From the NCBI GenBank assembly GCA_022702705.1, contig CM040432.1, positions 43,612,540-43,676,539 on the forward strand: a stretch of 64,000 bases of DNA, in the 5' to 3' direction. The translations under genes were made by a program, and so were the position numbers. Below, in pieces: positions 21,576 to 35,864 of the stretch. The notes below the pieces were generated by a model. That model worked only from the letters and a program-made list of their open reading frames with translations, was not told where the DNA came from and made no database searches. The stretch's first letter is position 1. The number at the start of each line of letters is the position of its first letter. Source of the stretch: Papilionanthe hookeriana x Papilionanthe teres. Lineage: Eukaryota > Streptophyta > Magnoliopsida > Asparagales > Orchidaceae.

Positions 21576-22915
21576 ATCAAATTCAAATTTTTGGGTCGAG
21601 GATTTTACATCCAAGACCGCATCGCTTTAGGATTCTTTCCTATCGCACCGAAATACATCAAAATCAAACTTTTGGGTCGAGGATTTTACATCCAAGACTC
21701 ACACCGTTTTAGGATTCTTCCCTATCGCACCGAAATACATCAAATTCAAACTTTTGGGTCGAGGATTTTACATCCAAGACCGCACTCGCTTTAGGATTCT
21801 TTCCCTATCAGCACCGAAATACATCAAATTCAAACTTTTGGGTCGAGGATTTTACATCCAAGACCGCATCGCTTTAGGATTCTTTCCCTATCGCACCGAA
21901 ATACATCAAATTCAAACTTTTCGGGTCGAGGATTTTACATCCAAGACCGCACCGCTTTAGGATTCTTTCCCTATCGCACCGAAATACATCAAATTCAAAC
22001 TTTTGGGTCGAGGATTTTACATCCAAGACCGCATCGCTTTAGGATTCTTTCCTTATCGCACTGAAATACATCAAATTCAAACTTTTGGGTCGAGGATTTT
22101 ACATCCAAGACTCGCACTCGCTTTAGGATTCTTTCCCTATCGCACCGAAATACATCAAATTCAAACTTTTGGGTCGAGGATTTTACATCCAAGACTCGCA
22201 CTCGCTTTAGGATTCTTTCCCTATCGCACCGAAATACATCAAATTCAAACTTTTGGGTCGAGGATTTTACATCCAAGACCGCACCGCTTTAGGATTCTTT
22301 CCCTATCGTACCGAAATACATCAAATTCAAACTTTTGGGTCGAGGATTTTACATCCAAGACTACACCGCTTTAGGATTCTTTCCCTATCGCACCGAAATA
22401 CATCAAATTCAAACTTTTGGGTCGAGGATTTTACATCCAAGATCGCACTCGCTTTAGGATTCTTTCCCTATCGCACCGAAATACATCAAATTCAAACTTT
22501 TGGGTCGAGGATTTTACATCCAAGACCGCATCGCTTTAGGATTCTTTCCCTATCGCACCGAAATACATCAAATTCAAACTTTCGGGTCGAGGATTTTACA
22601 TCCAAGATCGCATCGTTTAGGATTATTTCACTATCGCACCGAAATACATCAAATTCAAACTTTTGGGTCGAGGATTTTACATCCAAGACCGCATCGCTTT
22701 AGGATTCTTTCCCTATCGCACCGAAATACATCAAATTCAAATTTTTGGGTCGAGGATTTTACATCCAAGATCGCACTCGCTTTAGGATTCTTTCCCTATC
22801 GCGATGAAATACATCCAATTCAAACTTTTCGGGCCGAGGATTTTACATCCGAGATCGCATCGCTTTAGGATTCTTTCCCTACAAGCAACGAAATACATCA
22901 AAAGAAAACTCTCGA
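21575..22915 (+). repeat. Tandem array, 16 copies of an ~82-bp unit
   Basis: The marker GAGGATTTTACATCC starts at 21598, 21679, 21761, 21845, 21928, 22010, 22092, 22176, 22260, 22342, 22424, 22507, 22589, 22670, 22752 and 22836, a spacing of 81-84 bp. Units also share GCTTTAGGATTCTTTCCC and CGAAATACATCAAATTC. Two decayed copies follow at about 22914 and 23002. Tandem arrays between pol and the polypurine tract are known in Ogre/Tat elements and have been linked to the origin of satellite DNA. Apparent ORFs here only reflect repetition. Confidence 0.95.
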
Positions 22916-23373
22916 GGTTAAGGATTTTACATCCAAGACTGCACTGCTCTGAGATCTCTCCTCATTGCAATGATGCAATCTGATCAATTCAATTTTCTTT
23001 CGAGGTCAAGATGTTACATCTAAAACCTCGAATTCCAATTTTCATTTCAAATCAAATCCCTTCAAATTAATTTCGACAAAACTTCAATCTAAATTAAAAC
23101 TCCAAACTAAAATCTAAGCTCACACATCAAAACTTAAATTGAAACAAAATAAAATCTAAATCGAAATTCCCCGCATCATGTGATTTGGGATTCACCTCCT
23201 TTTCCTTTCCCCAGCGAGAGTTCAGGAATCTCCGGTTTCAGAGATATACTTGCTACTCCCCAGCGGAAACTCTTCTACTTCATCCTAAGTTTGTCACTTG
23301 AACATCTGTGTTGGTTTTGTTGATCGCTTCGGTCAACACCAATACGCGCGGTGTGCTCCGTCACCACCACACC
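22916..23373 (+). other. 3' untranslated region after tandem array
   Basis: Two degenerate array copies, then AT-rich sequence, then a C-rich stretch with CCTTTCCCCAGCGAGAG and CTACTCCCCAGCGGAAACTC. No gene seen. Confidence 0.55.
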
Positions 23374-23388
23374 TATCGGGGGTCCATT
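23374..23388 (+). other. Candidate polypurine tract of element Q
   Basis: ATCGGGGGTCC lies just before the TGTCGACCTC start of the 3' LTR. It is short and not a perfect purine run, but the position is right for priming plus-strand DNA. Confidence 0.5.
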
Positions 23389-26300
23389 TGTCGACCTCAT
23401 TTTCGATGAGGTCTTCTCTTCTTCTTTTTTAGTGCTTAGGATCTAGCCTCAGCTTTTCCTTTCGACTATCTTAGAGGACTAGAGTTGGGACCCACCTTTT
23501 AGAAACTCAAACCACTTCTTAACTCCCTTCAAACTCCACAAACTCGACTATAGCACCCCTAATCACCTAGAGGGTCGAAATCAAATGTGGAAGTTTAAGG
23601 ATGAGTTCCTATGGGACTCTTTGGCCTTAGGACTGCCCTGAGTGGCCTGGTCTGGTGAGGGGGCTGACTTACACATGCACTACACTTATACACTACACTT
23701 TCACACACCCATACCTAACTTGCCCTCCTGACTCATGTAGGTGATTCACATGGATGGTCCTTAACCCCTAAGCCCTCGCGCAAGAGGTTAGGAACAACAT
23801 AGTGAATGCCTCAAATGAGTCCCTTCATGGCTCATGTGGGCTTGATATGGCTTCATGGCTCAACCAAAATGATTTCACTCCACTTACATCCACCCAATCT
23901 TCAATTTTCCAAATTCTCAATTTTTTGACCCCCGGGACCCTACACCCGCTCAGCCTACCCAAAACCCTTGAAACTGCCCAAAATTTTCTAAATCACTCAA
24001 AATTCCCCAAAATCAATCCCAAATATTTCTCTCCACTCAAATTGATCATCCATACCCAAAAATACCAAAAATTCCAAAAATACCTCCCAATACCCTCCAA
24101 ATACCCAAAATACCCCTCTTGGCCAAAAATCCAAAAATTCAGAAAATTCCCAGAAAATTCCAAAAAATCCCAAATATTCCCAATTTCATTTTGTCCAACT
24201 ACACTATGGGCCAATTTTGTCAATTTACCCCACCTTTGTCAAAACCCCCAATTTGACCCATTTTAACCCTAAGTGAACCCAATGTCAAACCAAACCTACC
24301 CAATTGACCCAAATTCTGGTCCAATTCAGTTCTAAACTTCAATTCAACATTCCCAACACCAATCTAGACCAAATCCAAGTCCAATTTGATTGACATTTGG
24401 ATCCAATTTCACTTTTGGCCTTAAAGCCCAATTTGGACCCATGACCCAAACCTAACCCAAACTCACCCAATTCAGCTCCAATTAACCCCAAATCTTTTTT
24501 TAAACCTTCCTTAACATTCCCACAAATAAAACACTAACATGATTTGCCCAAAATTTAGACCCAAACCCCACTCAAATTCAACCCAAAGCTAAAAGGCCCA
24601 TTTTTGACCTAAACCCAAACCTAACCCAAATGAGCCCAAGCCCCAAAATCAAAGCCCAACCAAAGTCAAAACCTCTTTGAAACACTCCCATAAACATTTC
24701 TCAATATTGATTTTACATCAATTTCAACCCTAACCCAACATTGGCCCAAGTTAGCCCAATTTGACCTACATAGGCCCACTTACCAAATAAATCCAAATTC
24801 AAACCAATTCAACCCCAAATCACACTAAATTGACTCCAAGCCCTTCATAGAACATCCCTAAACCAATTATAACACTTATTTGACAAGGTCCTTCACAAAA
24901 TCTTCACCCAAATGCCCATCCTAAAATCAAAAAGCCCATTCCCCTTAAACTTTCCTAAAAGCCCACTTCACCACATCCAAAGGCCCAAAATCTACCCTAA
25001 AGCCCACATGACATCTCCATTTGTCATCCACTTAATTAAATCCATTACCTAAGTCCTAAATTCATCATCAAATAATTCCAAATCAAGTTTCATACAAATT
25101 TCCATCAAATTACCAAAAATTCCTAAAATCCATTTTCATGAAATCGACCAAACTTTTTGCCAAGCCAAAGGTGAGCCATGAAGCCATGCATGAGCCACAT
25201 GTGAGCCATGAGAGCTTTGGACACTCCACCATGCCATATTGGGTAAGAAGAGGGAGGGCTTTCCTTAATCCCTAAAGCTCATTAGCCTTAATCATGTTTC
25301 ACCTAAACTTAAATTTAATCCAAATATATTTGGATGGAGACTTCTCCATGCCAAACCAGCTGATCCCTTTGATTCGCCACATCATCCAAAGCCACCTTGA
25401 GGGGTGCACCAAGCCCAAATGGGTGGGTTGTCCCATTTAGACTCAAAATTAGCTCCTCCCCCATTCCATCTAAATCAAACCCTTTACACATGTCAAACCT
25501 CAATTGAATGCACCAAACCCCAGCCACGACCCACTCGAACAAGATGGTGACCAATGCCTAGCCGGCCACCATCGGGCCGCGGAAAACACCATGGCCGAGA
25601 GCTCACATGTGAGCCTAACTTGGATTTCTCACCCGCCGAGCCGCCCCATCCCCAGTGGCCATTGGAGTCGTTCTTCTCTTGCCAAGAGCAGCTCGATCCC
25701 AAGCCCTAACTCTCCTCGGAGGCCCTCCCCTCTCCTATTTAAACTCCACCCCTCACGGCCATGAGAGGAGAGTTGCACAAACCTTCGCCGAAACTCGCCA
25801 AAATTGTTCCAAACCTTCTCCACCCTTAGAGCAGCTTGATCCCCGAGTGTCAATTTGCCCTAATCCCCACCGACAAAACCCAATTTCTCAACCGAAATTC
25901 CACCCAAAACCAGTGACACTTCTCCACAGGTGAGCCAATCCCCAAAGTGATTGGTTCTACACCTTCACCGCACCAAGGGAAGGTGTCCACCGAAAAAGCC
26001 CCATCTCCAGTGCCACCCAGCTTGCTCCAGACCTCCAAGCTTTGTGATCGGGCTTGGTCGAAATCACATCTGGACAATTCACTGGACCAGGAGACTTCAT
26101 CCGGAGCTTGCTCAGGATCCAATCGAAGGTGCAACAACTCTCAGATTGAAGCCACACTTCTCTGAGCAAAGGTATGAGCTAATTCTTCATCCCGAGCTTC
26201 TAGAGATTCTCCATTTCGAATGCTTTAATTTCAATGCATGATAGCCGTATAGATGTGTTCGTCTCTTCAAGACGAATCCATAGAGCATAAGAACATGAAA

Positions 26301-29300
26301 ATCCATCGAGTATCGAGTGAGATATTAGTGGATTTAGTGTGGACGGCTCACGAGCGAGAACACTTGGGGACGATGAACGAATGCCGTTCATTTAATACAC
26401 GCGCGGACGGACGACCAGGATCGCGTCGGATCAGAAGAAGGAACGATACAGCGGGCCCCGGGAGCGCTGAGTCAGATGGTGGCGTCGAATGGGAGCGCGC
26501 CACGCGGCGTTTCGGAGCTGCCGAGGTTGACGCGGCGCCGCGCGGATAAATAGAAAATTAGGGTATTTTTTTGATTTATTTAATTCCCTAAACTTCAAAA
26601 ATTCATAACTTTGTGTAGAAAAATCAGAAAAATAAAATAAAAATACCCTCTTGCTCAGTGAACAGAGGAGAATAATGTGAAAAAAAAATCATTCAATTGC
26701 ATCAAGTATTTTATTTTTTATAATTTATTTACTCCCTGCATACTTTTAATTGTCCATGCATATATACAATTCACCATGGCATGAGACCATAGGGCTTTTG
26801 AAGCCTCTGAATTTGGGAACATTCCCCGAATTTTCCAAAGTCGGAGGCCATCCCTATGAAAAGTTATTGATTTTTCAAATTCATGTTACTGTTTTGAGTA
26901 TTTTAATTCCAATAAATAGCATGTTGTGAAATAAATTCTAGGAAAATTTGGTGATGTTGCTTATGACCAGAGGACCGTAGGAAAAATAGGTTTTGAGTTA
27001 GTTTATTTAAAACAACCCTAATTGGCTTAAACACTCAAAATAGGTCTCTAATTAATTAGAGCTAACCATACATCAAATTGACATGAAATCAATTCTCCAC
27101 TGACCTTTAGGATCAGAGGAACCCACCATAAAAATTTGAAGTCAATTGGACTTGGTTAGCCCCACTAATTGGGTTGATTAAGCCACTTAGTTATTTTAAA
27201 CTTTAAAAATTCATAACTTTCAAAATACCTTTCAAAAATTCATCAAATTGGTTTTGGAGCCTCTATAATATCAGGGGAATTTAAGAAAATTAAAATTTCA
27301 ATTTTTTAAAAAAGTTGATTTTTTAATATTATTTTAATATTTTAATAATTAAAAAATAATAAAAATCACAAAAATAATAAAATTCACCAAAAGTCACATT
27401 TTGAATTTTAATCACTTAGGAACAAACCCCATATTTTTCTTAGGTCTATTTAGTGAGATATTAAATTTTAAAGCTCTAGGGTAATTTTAAAATTAAAAAA
27501 AATGTATTTTCTAGCATTTCCACTAAAATAATTATAATAAATCATAGAAAAATCAGAAAATTGTAAAATTTGAATCTCTATTTTCCCTGATATCAGAGAG
27601 ATTTTTGAAAAATATAAAATTCATTTTTCAACATTTATTTTATTTTTAAATTAATTAACACTCCAAAACTTAAAATAATTATTATAAAAATAATATAATT
27701 CAAAAAATCCCCAAAATTGGTCCAAGTGGTCCTCTGGGCATTAGGAATGTCCCCTAATTTTCTTAAGGATAGAAAATTTCCCTTGATCATGTTATTAAAT
27801 TTTCCTTGGAAATCTCTATTTTCCACCAAAAATAATTATATAAATAAATTAAATACAGAAAAATCACATTTTCTCCTCTCATGTCTTTATTGACATATGA
27901 GTGAAGTCACATAAAAATTTCAAGTTCATTTGAGTTCAATTTAGTGAGTTATGAAATTATTAAGCTTAAAGGGTAAAGTGGTAATTAAAATTTTTAATCC
28001 TTAATTAAAACTTTAGGTTTAATAAAAAATTAACAAGTAAAATATTTGATCCTAATCTGATTTGGATGATTGAAATTTAAATAATTAAAGGGTAGAAACC
28101 CATTAAACAAATTCTAAAATAATTAAACCTTAATTAAATAATTGATTAAATTTGGAGGAATAATAAAATTGGAATTATTAAAATTGGGATATTATTAGGA
28201 AGATATTTATTCTTTAATTTAAAAATCCCTAAATTAATTATCTCATTAATATTCAATTCTTAATTAAAATGATAACTCAAATTTAAAATATTAAAAGACT
28301 TAATCATTAAACTAAAATTAAATTATTAAACTCTTTTAAAATTTTAATTAAAATAAAAAAATAAAATAAAATAAAATTAAATTAAATTAAATCAAATTAG
28401 ATTAAATTAAATTAAATAAATAAATCAAATTAAAATAAATAAAACAAACAAATTAAATTAAATTAAATGAATTATATTGAATTAAATAAATAAATTAAAT
28501 TAAATTAAATTAAATTAAATCAAATTAAATTAAATTGAATTAAATTAAAACAAATTAAATTAAATTAAATTAAATTAAATTAAATTAAATAAAATAAAAT
28601 TAAATTAAATTAAATTAAATTAAATCAAATTAAATTAAAATTAAATCAAATCTAATTAATTTAATGTAACATCAAATCAAACTAAATTAAGTTAAACCAA
28701 ATTAAATTGAATTAAATTAAATTAAAACTCAATTAAATTAAATTAAATTAAATCAAGTTTGAATTAAATAACATCACCTAAGACATAAAGAAATTAAACA
28801 TAAAACAACTTGAATTCTATCCCAAATTTAAACCCTTTAATTGAAATTAAGCTAGATCACAAACCATTTGAATACCAATTTACCCTCGAAAGCTTTAGTT
28901 ATCATAACTCCTAAACAGAATATTAAATGAAATGTTACTTCACCTATATGATATTCAAATGTCCTAATTCACTCGAGCAAGATAACAAAACTTGAGATTC
29001 TTGGACGATTAATTCATTTGTGTAATTGAATCCATTTGGACTTAAAACAATCCTAGAAATATTGAAAAGATGTTTAAGATTATTCTTAAACACTTTCTCA
29101 ACATGATAGGATGTTTATAAGAACAATTGGACTTAATTGTTCTTTGATGAAGAAAATCGTCCTCAAACCAAAACACAAAGAACCTAGACGTCATAGGAGA
29201 TGACTAGCTATAGGATTAGGAACTTGGTAGAAAACCATAACCCTTGCCTTAGCTTTACCTAGGAACTTGCTTAAATATTCTAATTGTGTTTTAAGTGCAG

Positions 29301-30893
29301 CTTGGGATGACGGGAAGACCCTCCAGGTACGCTTTTATTTTATTGCAATTTATTTTCTTGCAATTTACATTATTGCAATTTCATTAATCGCATCGCACTT
29401 ACTTTTCTTGCATGATAAACAACTGTTGCATGAAAACCCACACCTTTAGGATAGTCCCTAAAACTGAAACCAAAACAAAATTAAAAGTCATTGCAAGATA
29501 AAATTCACCGTCACAACATTTCAAAATATAAAACAACTCAAAATTTAATCACAAACAGAACACAAAACTACAATTACAACTAAATTAAAACGTCCTGTTG
29601 GATGATCGGGAATACCTCGGATGATGTAACCTACGTGTTGCTAACGGGATTTCCCACGGTCTAAATGAAAGTGTGGAACTCATTCAGCTGAGTTTAGCAA
29701 ATTCATCCGGACTAAGTGAATCCGATAAAAATAATGATGCCGGAAGGATGGAACCGCGGGATCTTAACCGGTGTCGTTATAATCAACTTTAAGATTTGTT
29801 TTAATTAAAATATTGAAAACACTTGGAAATTAAGATTTTCTCTAAACCAAAACACTTTTCTCATCCTCCGATTTATGACTTCTAAAAGTAAAACCTCTCG
29901 CAACAACAAGGAGCTTGGAGCATGGTGGGCAAGCACGGCCATCGTCGTCGACAAAACCTGAATCTACATCAGCAAAACTTTCTTAGAATTAAACAACCAA
30001 GCCATAGGATTTCGAGGTAGTTTGCCTAGTGCAACATAAATCCTCAACCTTTTGTTAGGCATTTGCACTGCAAATTAAGCCCTAACCGGTTTTAGGATTC
30101 CAAGGTAGTCGTCCGATACGACATAAACCCTCACATCTTCGAGGCTATTTGTATGATTGTGTCATACAAATATAAGTCCAAATTAATTAAAATTGGCAAG
30201 ACCAAAACATTTAAATAAATATTAGGACTTTCCTAAACTCAAGCCAAACAATAGGATAGTCGGGAAATTACCGAAGTTCGCTTCGAATCTGTGATTTCTC
30301 CTACTTTTCTTCCTTTGGATTCCCAAAACAAAATGTTCCAAATTTGATCCATTCCCTATCGAAATTCCAAAATTCAATCCTTTGAAAACTTAAACTTCGA
30401 AATTCTTGAGAGCGGAATTATTGATTATTATCGAGAGTTTTCTTAGGTGATTCCCGTCACTTAAGATGTAATTAACTATGGGGCTTGCCCTTATAGGGAA
30501 TTTTAAAGAACCTGTGTAATATAAACCCCGTTTAATGTTTTCATATTAAGTAGGGAATTTGTCGGCTTATAAAATTGGTTCGCATACCAAACGGATGTCA
30601 CAAATCTTCTAGTTTATTTAATCGAGCCCCACCATCAAGCAGTGTGTCTATCCTTAGGGATAGATACACGGTTCGTGGTGCGGTGCTCGTTTATATAAAC
30701 TATTTGGGATGTGAGATCGGTTTGATTTCATATCTTAAAATTTTCAAATTTAAAATTATTTTCAAAATCAAATACTATTTTCTAAATTATATATATATTT
30801 AAATTAAATTTAAAATTTAAATTCGCCGACAACTTCTGTTAGGCGACACCCTCTTCAAAATAAAACACACAACCTAAAAAAATAATGCCGACA
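23389..30893 (+). repeat. 3' LTR of element Q (7.5 kb)
   Basis: Starts TGTCGACCTC and ends ATGCCGACA, matching 2612-10122 along its whole length with scattered substitutions and small indels. Features at equivalent positions: TATTTAAA 25736-25743, donor-like AAAG|GTATG at 26172, GC-rich block about 26398-26553, AAATT array about 28365-28755, tail hairpin 30148-30170. No protein gene inside. Confidence 0.92.
25736..25743 (+). promoter_or_regulatory. TATA-like box, 3' LTR of Q
   Basis: TATTTAAA in the same context as 4969-4976. In a 3' LTR it could drive read-out into flanking DNA. Confidence 0.5.
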
Positions 30894-30898
30894 ATGAG
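30894..30898. repeat. Target-site duplication of element Q, right copy (ATGAG)
   Basis: Perfect match to 2607-2611. Confidence 0.92.
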
Positions 30899-31326
30899 CC
30901 ATGAAGGGACTCATTTGAAGCATCCTGTTCCTAACCCTCTTAGCCAAGGGCTTAGGGGTTAAGGACCATCCATGTGGGTCACTTTCATGAGTCAGGAGAT
31001 CAAGTTGAGTATAGGTGTGTGAAAGTGTAGTGTATGTGTAAGTCAGCCCCCTTCACTGCGACCGAGCCACCCCGAGGGCGCTCCTAAGGCCAAAAAGTCC
31101 TATAGGAACTCATCCTTTAAACTTCCACATTTCGATTTCAACCCTCTCAGGTGATTAGGGGTCTATAGTCAAGTTTGTAGAGTTTGCAGGGAGTTAAGAA
31201 GTGGTTTGAATTTCTAAGTGGTGGGTCCCAATTCTAATCCTCTAAGATAGTCAAAGGAAAAGCTTAAGGCTAGATCCTAAGTACTAAAGAGAAGAAGAGA
31301 TGACCTCATCAAAAATGAGGTCAACA
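30894..31326 (-). mobile_element. R1: reverse-strand Ogre-type LTR, right part (LTR 5' terminus)
   Basis: Reverse complement of the first ~450 bp of the LTR, ending AAATGAGGTCAACA at 31326, the reversed TGTTGACCTC start. It completes R1 across element Q. Directly after it the sequence changes orientation to P1 starting inside the LTR at GGCTCATGTGGG, so R1 appears inserted into P1. Confidence 0.85.
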
Positions 31327-33252
31327 GGCTCATGTGGGCTTGATATGGCTTCAAGGCTCAACCAAAATGATTTTATTCCACTTACATTCACCCAATCTTC
31401 AATTTCCCAAATTTTCAATTTTTGACCCCAGGGACCCTACACCCGCCTAGCCTACCCAAAACCCTTGAAATTACCCAAATTTTTCAAAAATTTCCAAATC
31501 ACCCAAAATTCCTCAAAATCATTCCTAAACATTTCTCTCCACTCAAATTGATCATCCATAGCCAAAAATACCAAAAATTCCAAAAATACCTCCCAATACC
31601 CTTCAAATACCCAAAATACCCCTCTTGACCCAAAAATCAAAAAATTCATAAAATTCCCATAAAATTCCAGAAAATCCCAAATATTCCCAATTTCATTTTG
31701 TTCAACTACACCATGGGCCAATTTTGTTAATTTACCCTACTTTTGTCAAAACCCCCAATTTGACCCATTTTAACCCAAAGTGAACCCAATGTCAAACCAA
31801 ACCTACCCAATTGACCCAAATTCTGGTCCAATTCAATTCTAAACTTCAATTAAACATTCCCAACACCAATATAGACCAAATCAAAGTCTAATTTGATTGA
31901 CATTTGGATTCAATTTCACTTTTGGCCTTAAAGCCCAATTTGGACCTATGACCCAAACCTAACCCAAACTAACCCAATTAAACTCCAATTAACCCCAAAT
32001 CTTTTCTAAACCTTCCTTAACACTCCCATAAACAAAACACTAACATGATTTGCCCAAAATTTGGACCCAAACCCCACTCAAATTCAACACAAAGCTAAAA
32101 GGCCCAATTTTGACCTAGACCCAAACCTAACCCAAATAAGCCCAAACCTCAAAATCAAAACCCAACCAAAGCCAAAACCTCTTTGAAACACTCCCATAAA
32201 CATTTCCCAAAATTTATTTTACATCAATTTCAACCCTAGCCCAACATTGGCCCAAGTTAGCCCAATTTGACCTATATTGGCCCATTCACCAAAGAAGCCT
32301 AAATTCAACCCAATTCAATCCCAAATCACTCCCAACTTGCTTCAAAACACTCATGACACATCCATAAACTAAACCCAACATTTGTTTGGACCAATCCTTC
32401 ACAAAATTCCCATCCATAAATTTATTTTTTAAACTAAAAGCCCATTTTCTTAAACCTTCCTAAAAGCCCATTTTCTTAAACCTTCCTAAAAGCCCAAATT
32501 TCTTGCTAAAGCCCATATGACAAATTCTTCTTATCATACCCTTAATTAAAATCAATCCCTAAGTTTCAAAAACTCATCATGAAGCCATTCCAAATTAAGC
32601 CCCATACAAATTCCCATCAAAATACCAAAATTTTCTTAAATTCATTTCCATGAAATTGACTTAACTTTTCCCAAGCCAAAGATGAGCCATGAAGCCATGC
32701 ATGAGCCACATGGAAGCCATGAGAGCCTCTTTACATGTCACCATGCCATTTTGGGCAAAAGGAGGAGACTCTTTCCTTAATTCCTAAAGGTGATTAACCA
32801 CTCCCATGATTCCGCTTAACCATGCTTATGCCTAATTGTGCTTGGATGGTGACTTGACCCTACTGATTATGCTCGAGCCAAATCACTTTCTCTTCGACCT
32901 AAACCAAGCCTTGGGTGGTGCACCTAGCCCAAAGGGATGGGTTGACCAATTTGAGCCAAAATGAGCCTTCTCTCATACCATTCTAATCCAAGCCTTTTAC
33001 ACATGGCATTTGCCAATTGCCTACACTAAACCCCGGCCACGACCCACCCGAACAAGATGGTGACCGGTGCACGGCCGGCCGGCCACTGTGTCGCCGGAAA
33101 ACACCATGGCCTAGACCTCGGGAGGAGCCAAACTTTGGAATTCCACCTTGCCGAGCTGCCCCATGCCCAATGGCCACCATGTCCGTTCTTCCCATGCCCG
33201 AGGCAGTCGATCCCAACCCTTGGCCATCCCTGTGAGGCTCTCCAGCCACCTC

Positions 33253-33260
33253 TATTTAAA
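33253..33260 (+). promoter_or_regulatory. TATA-like box of P1 LTR
   Basis: TATTTAAA followed by CCCAACCCCC and the conserved GGAGAGTTGCACAAAC leader. Confidence 0.5.
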
Positions 33261-35864
33261 CCCAACCCCCTCACGGCCATGGAGGAGAGTTGCACAAACA
33301 TTGCCGAAACTCTACCAAAATTGTTCCAAACCCTACTCCATACTTAGAGCAGTTGATCCCCAGTGTCAATTTTCCCTAATCCCCACCAACAGAATCCAAT
33401 TTCCCAACTGAAATTTCACCCAAAACCAGGACACTTTGCCACAGTGAGCCAATCCTCAAATTGATCGGTCCTACACCATCACTCGGACCAAGAGGAGAAG
33501 TTTCCCACTGAAAGCCCCATCTCCGAGGCCACCCAGTAGTTTCAGCCTCCAAGCTTTGCGATCGGCTGTGGTCACTTTCATAGCTAGGCAATTCACCAGA
33601 CCAGGAGACTTCATTTGGAGCTTGCTGGGATCCAATCGAAGGTGACACAACCCTCAGATTGAAGCCACACTTCTTTGAGCAAAGGTATGAGCTAATTCTT
33701 CATCCTGAGTTTCTATAGATTCTCCATTTCAAATGCTTTAATTTCAATGCATGATCACCGTATAGATGTGTTCGTCTCTTCAAGACGAATCCATAGAGCA
33801 CAAGAACACCAAAATCCGTTAAGTATTGAGTGAGATATTAGGGATTTAGTGTGGACGGTTCTCGGGCTAGGAGGCTTCGAGACGATGAACGGATGCCGTT
33901 CATTTAATACACGCGCGGACGGATGGCCAGGATCACGCCGGATGAGGAGACGGAACGATACAGCGGGCCCCTGGAGCGCTGAGTCGGATGGAGGCGTCGA
34001 ATCAGAGAGCGCCACGCGGCGTTTCGGAGATGCCGAGGTTGACGCGGTGCCGCATGGATAAATAGAAAATTAGGGTATTTTCTTATTTATTTAATTCCCT
34101 AAACTTCAAAAATACATAACTTTGTGTAGAAAAATCAGAAAAATAAAATAAAAATACCCTCTTGCTCAGTGAACAGAGGAGAATAATGTGGAAAAGAAAT
34201 AATTTAATTTCATGAAGTATTTTATTTTAAATGATTTATTTACCCTCTGCATTGTTTTAATTCTCCATGCATATAGGAAATTCACCATGGCATGAGACTA
34301 TAGGGCTTTTGAAGCCTCTGAATTTGAGAACATTCCCTGAATTTTCCAAAGTCAGAGGCCATCCCTATGAGAAGTTATTGATTTTTCAAATTTATGTTAT
34401 TGTTTTGAGTATTTTAAATCTAATAATTAGCATGTTGTGAAATAAATTCTAGAAAAATTTAGTGATGTTTCTTATGACTAGAGGACCCTAGGAAAAATAG
34501 GTTTTGAATTAGTTCATTTAAAATAACCCTAATTGGCTTAAACACCCAAAATAGGTCCCTAATTAATTAGAGTTAATCATATATCAAATTGACTTGAAAT
34601 CAATTCTCCACTGACCTTTAGGATCAGAGGAACCCACCATAAAAATTTGAAGTCAATTGGACTTGGTTAGTCCTACTAAATGGGTTGGTTAAGCCATTGA
34701 GTCAATTTGAACTTTAAAAATTCATAACTTTCAAAATGCTTTTAAAAAATTCACCAAATTAGTTTTGGAGCCTCTATGATATCAGGGGAATTTAAGAAAA
34801 TTAAAATTTCAATTTTCTAAAAAATTTAATTTTTTGCATTATTTTAATATTTTAATAATTAAAAAATATAAAAATCACAAAAATAATAAAATTAACCAAA
34901 ATGTCACATTTTGAATTTTAATCACTTAGGAACAAACCCCATATTTTTCTTAGGTCTATTTGGTGAGATATTAAATTTTAAAGCCCTAAGGTAATTTTAA
35001 AATTAAAAAAATATATTTTTTAGCATTTCCACTAAAATAATTATAATAAATCAAAGGAAAATCAGAAAATTGTAAAAATTGATTCTTTGATTTCCTTGAT
35101 ATCAGAGAGATTTTTGAAAAATATAAAATTCATTTTTTAACCTTTATTTTATTTTTAAATTAATTAATACTCCAAAACTTAAAATAATCATAATAAAAAT
35201 AATATAATTCAAAAAATCACCAAAATTGGTCCAAGTGGTCCTCTGGTCATTAGGAATGTCCCATAATTTTCTTAAGGACAGAAACTTTCTCTTGGTCATA
35301 TTATTAAATTTTCCTTGGAAATCTCTATTTTCCACCAAAAAACAATTACATAAATAAATTAAATACAAAAAAATCACATTTTCTCCTCTCATGTCTTTAT
35401 TGGCATATGAGTGAAGTCACATAAAAATTTCAAGTTCATTTAAGCTCAATTTAGTGAATTATGAAATTATTAAGCTTGAAGGGCAAAGTGGTAATTAAAG
35501 TTTTAACCCTTAATTAAAACTTTAGGTTTAATAAAATTATAAAGTAAAATATTTGATCTTAATCTGATTTGGATGATTGAAATTTAAATAATTAAAGGGT
35601 AGAAACCTATTAAACAATTTAAAAATAATTAAAATAAACCTTAATTAAATAATTGATTAAATTTGGAAGAATAATAAAGTTGGGATTATTAAAATAGGGA
35701 TATTATTAGGAAGAGATTTGTTCTTTAATCTAAGGGTCCCTAAATTAATTATCTTAATAATATTCAATCCCCAATTAAAATGATAATTCAAATTTAAGTT
35801 TTAAGACGTTAAAGGACCTAATCATTTATTAAACTCTTTTTAAATTTTTAATTAAATTAAAAAT

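Larger units (their letters stand above)
2612..30893 (+). mobile_element. Q: full-length Tat/Ogre-type LTR retrotransposon, ~28.3 kb
   Basis: Complete element bounded by two directly repeated ~7.5-kb LTRs and a perfect TSD. Internal order is PBS, gag, protease, RT, RNase H, second RNase H, integrase, tandem-repeat 3' region, polypurine tract. The second RNase H, the very large LTRs, the TGGCGACTCC-type PBS and a 3' tandem array together point to the Tat/Ogre lineage of Ty3/gypsy elements. The coding part is broken by many frameshifts and stops, so mobility would require proteins from another copy. The LTRs differ from each other at only a few percent of sites in stretches compared by eye, so the insertion is fairly young compared with R2. 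Confidence 0.92.

Noticed and set aside
22003..22868. Series of ORFs with repeated GRGFYIQDRIALGFFPYR
   Set aside because: Translation of the 82-bp tandem array; the unit length is not a multiple of three, so copies fall in different frames.
21575..23035. CRISPR-like direct repeats
   Set aside because: Units are contiguous with no unique spacers and lie in a plant retrotransposon 3' region.
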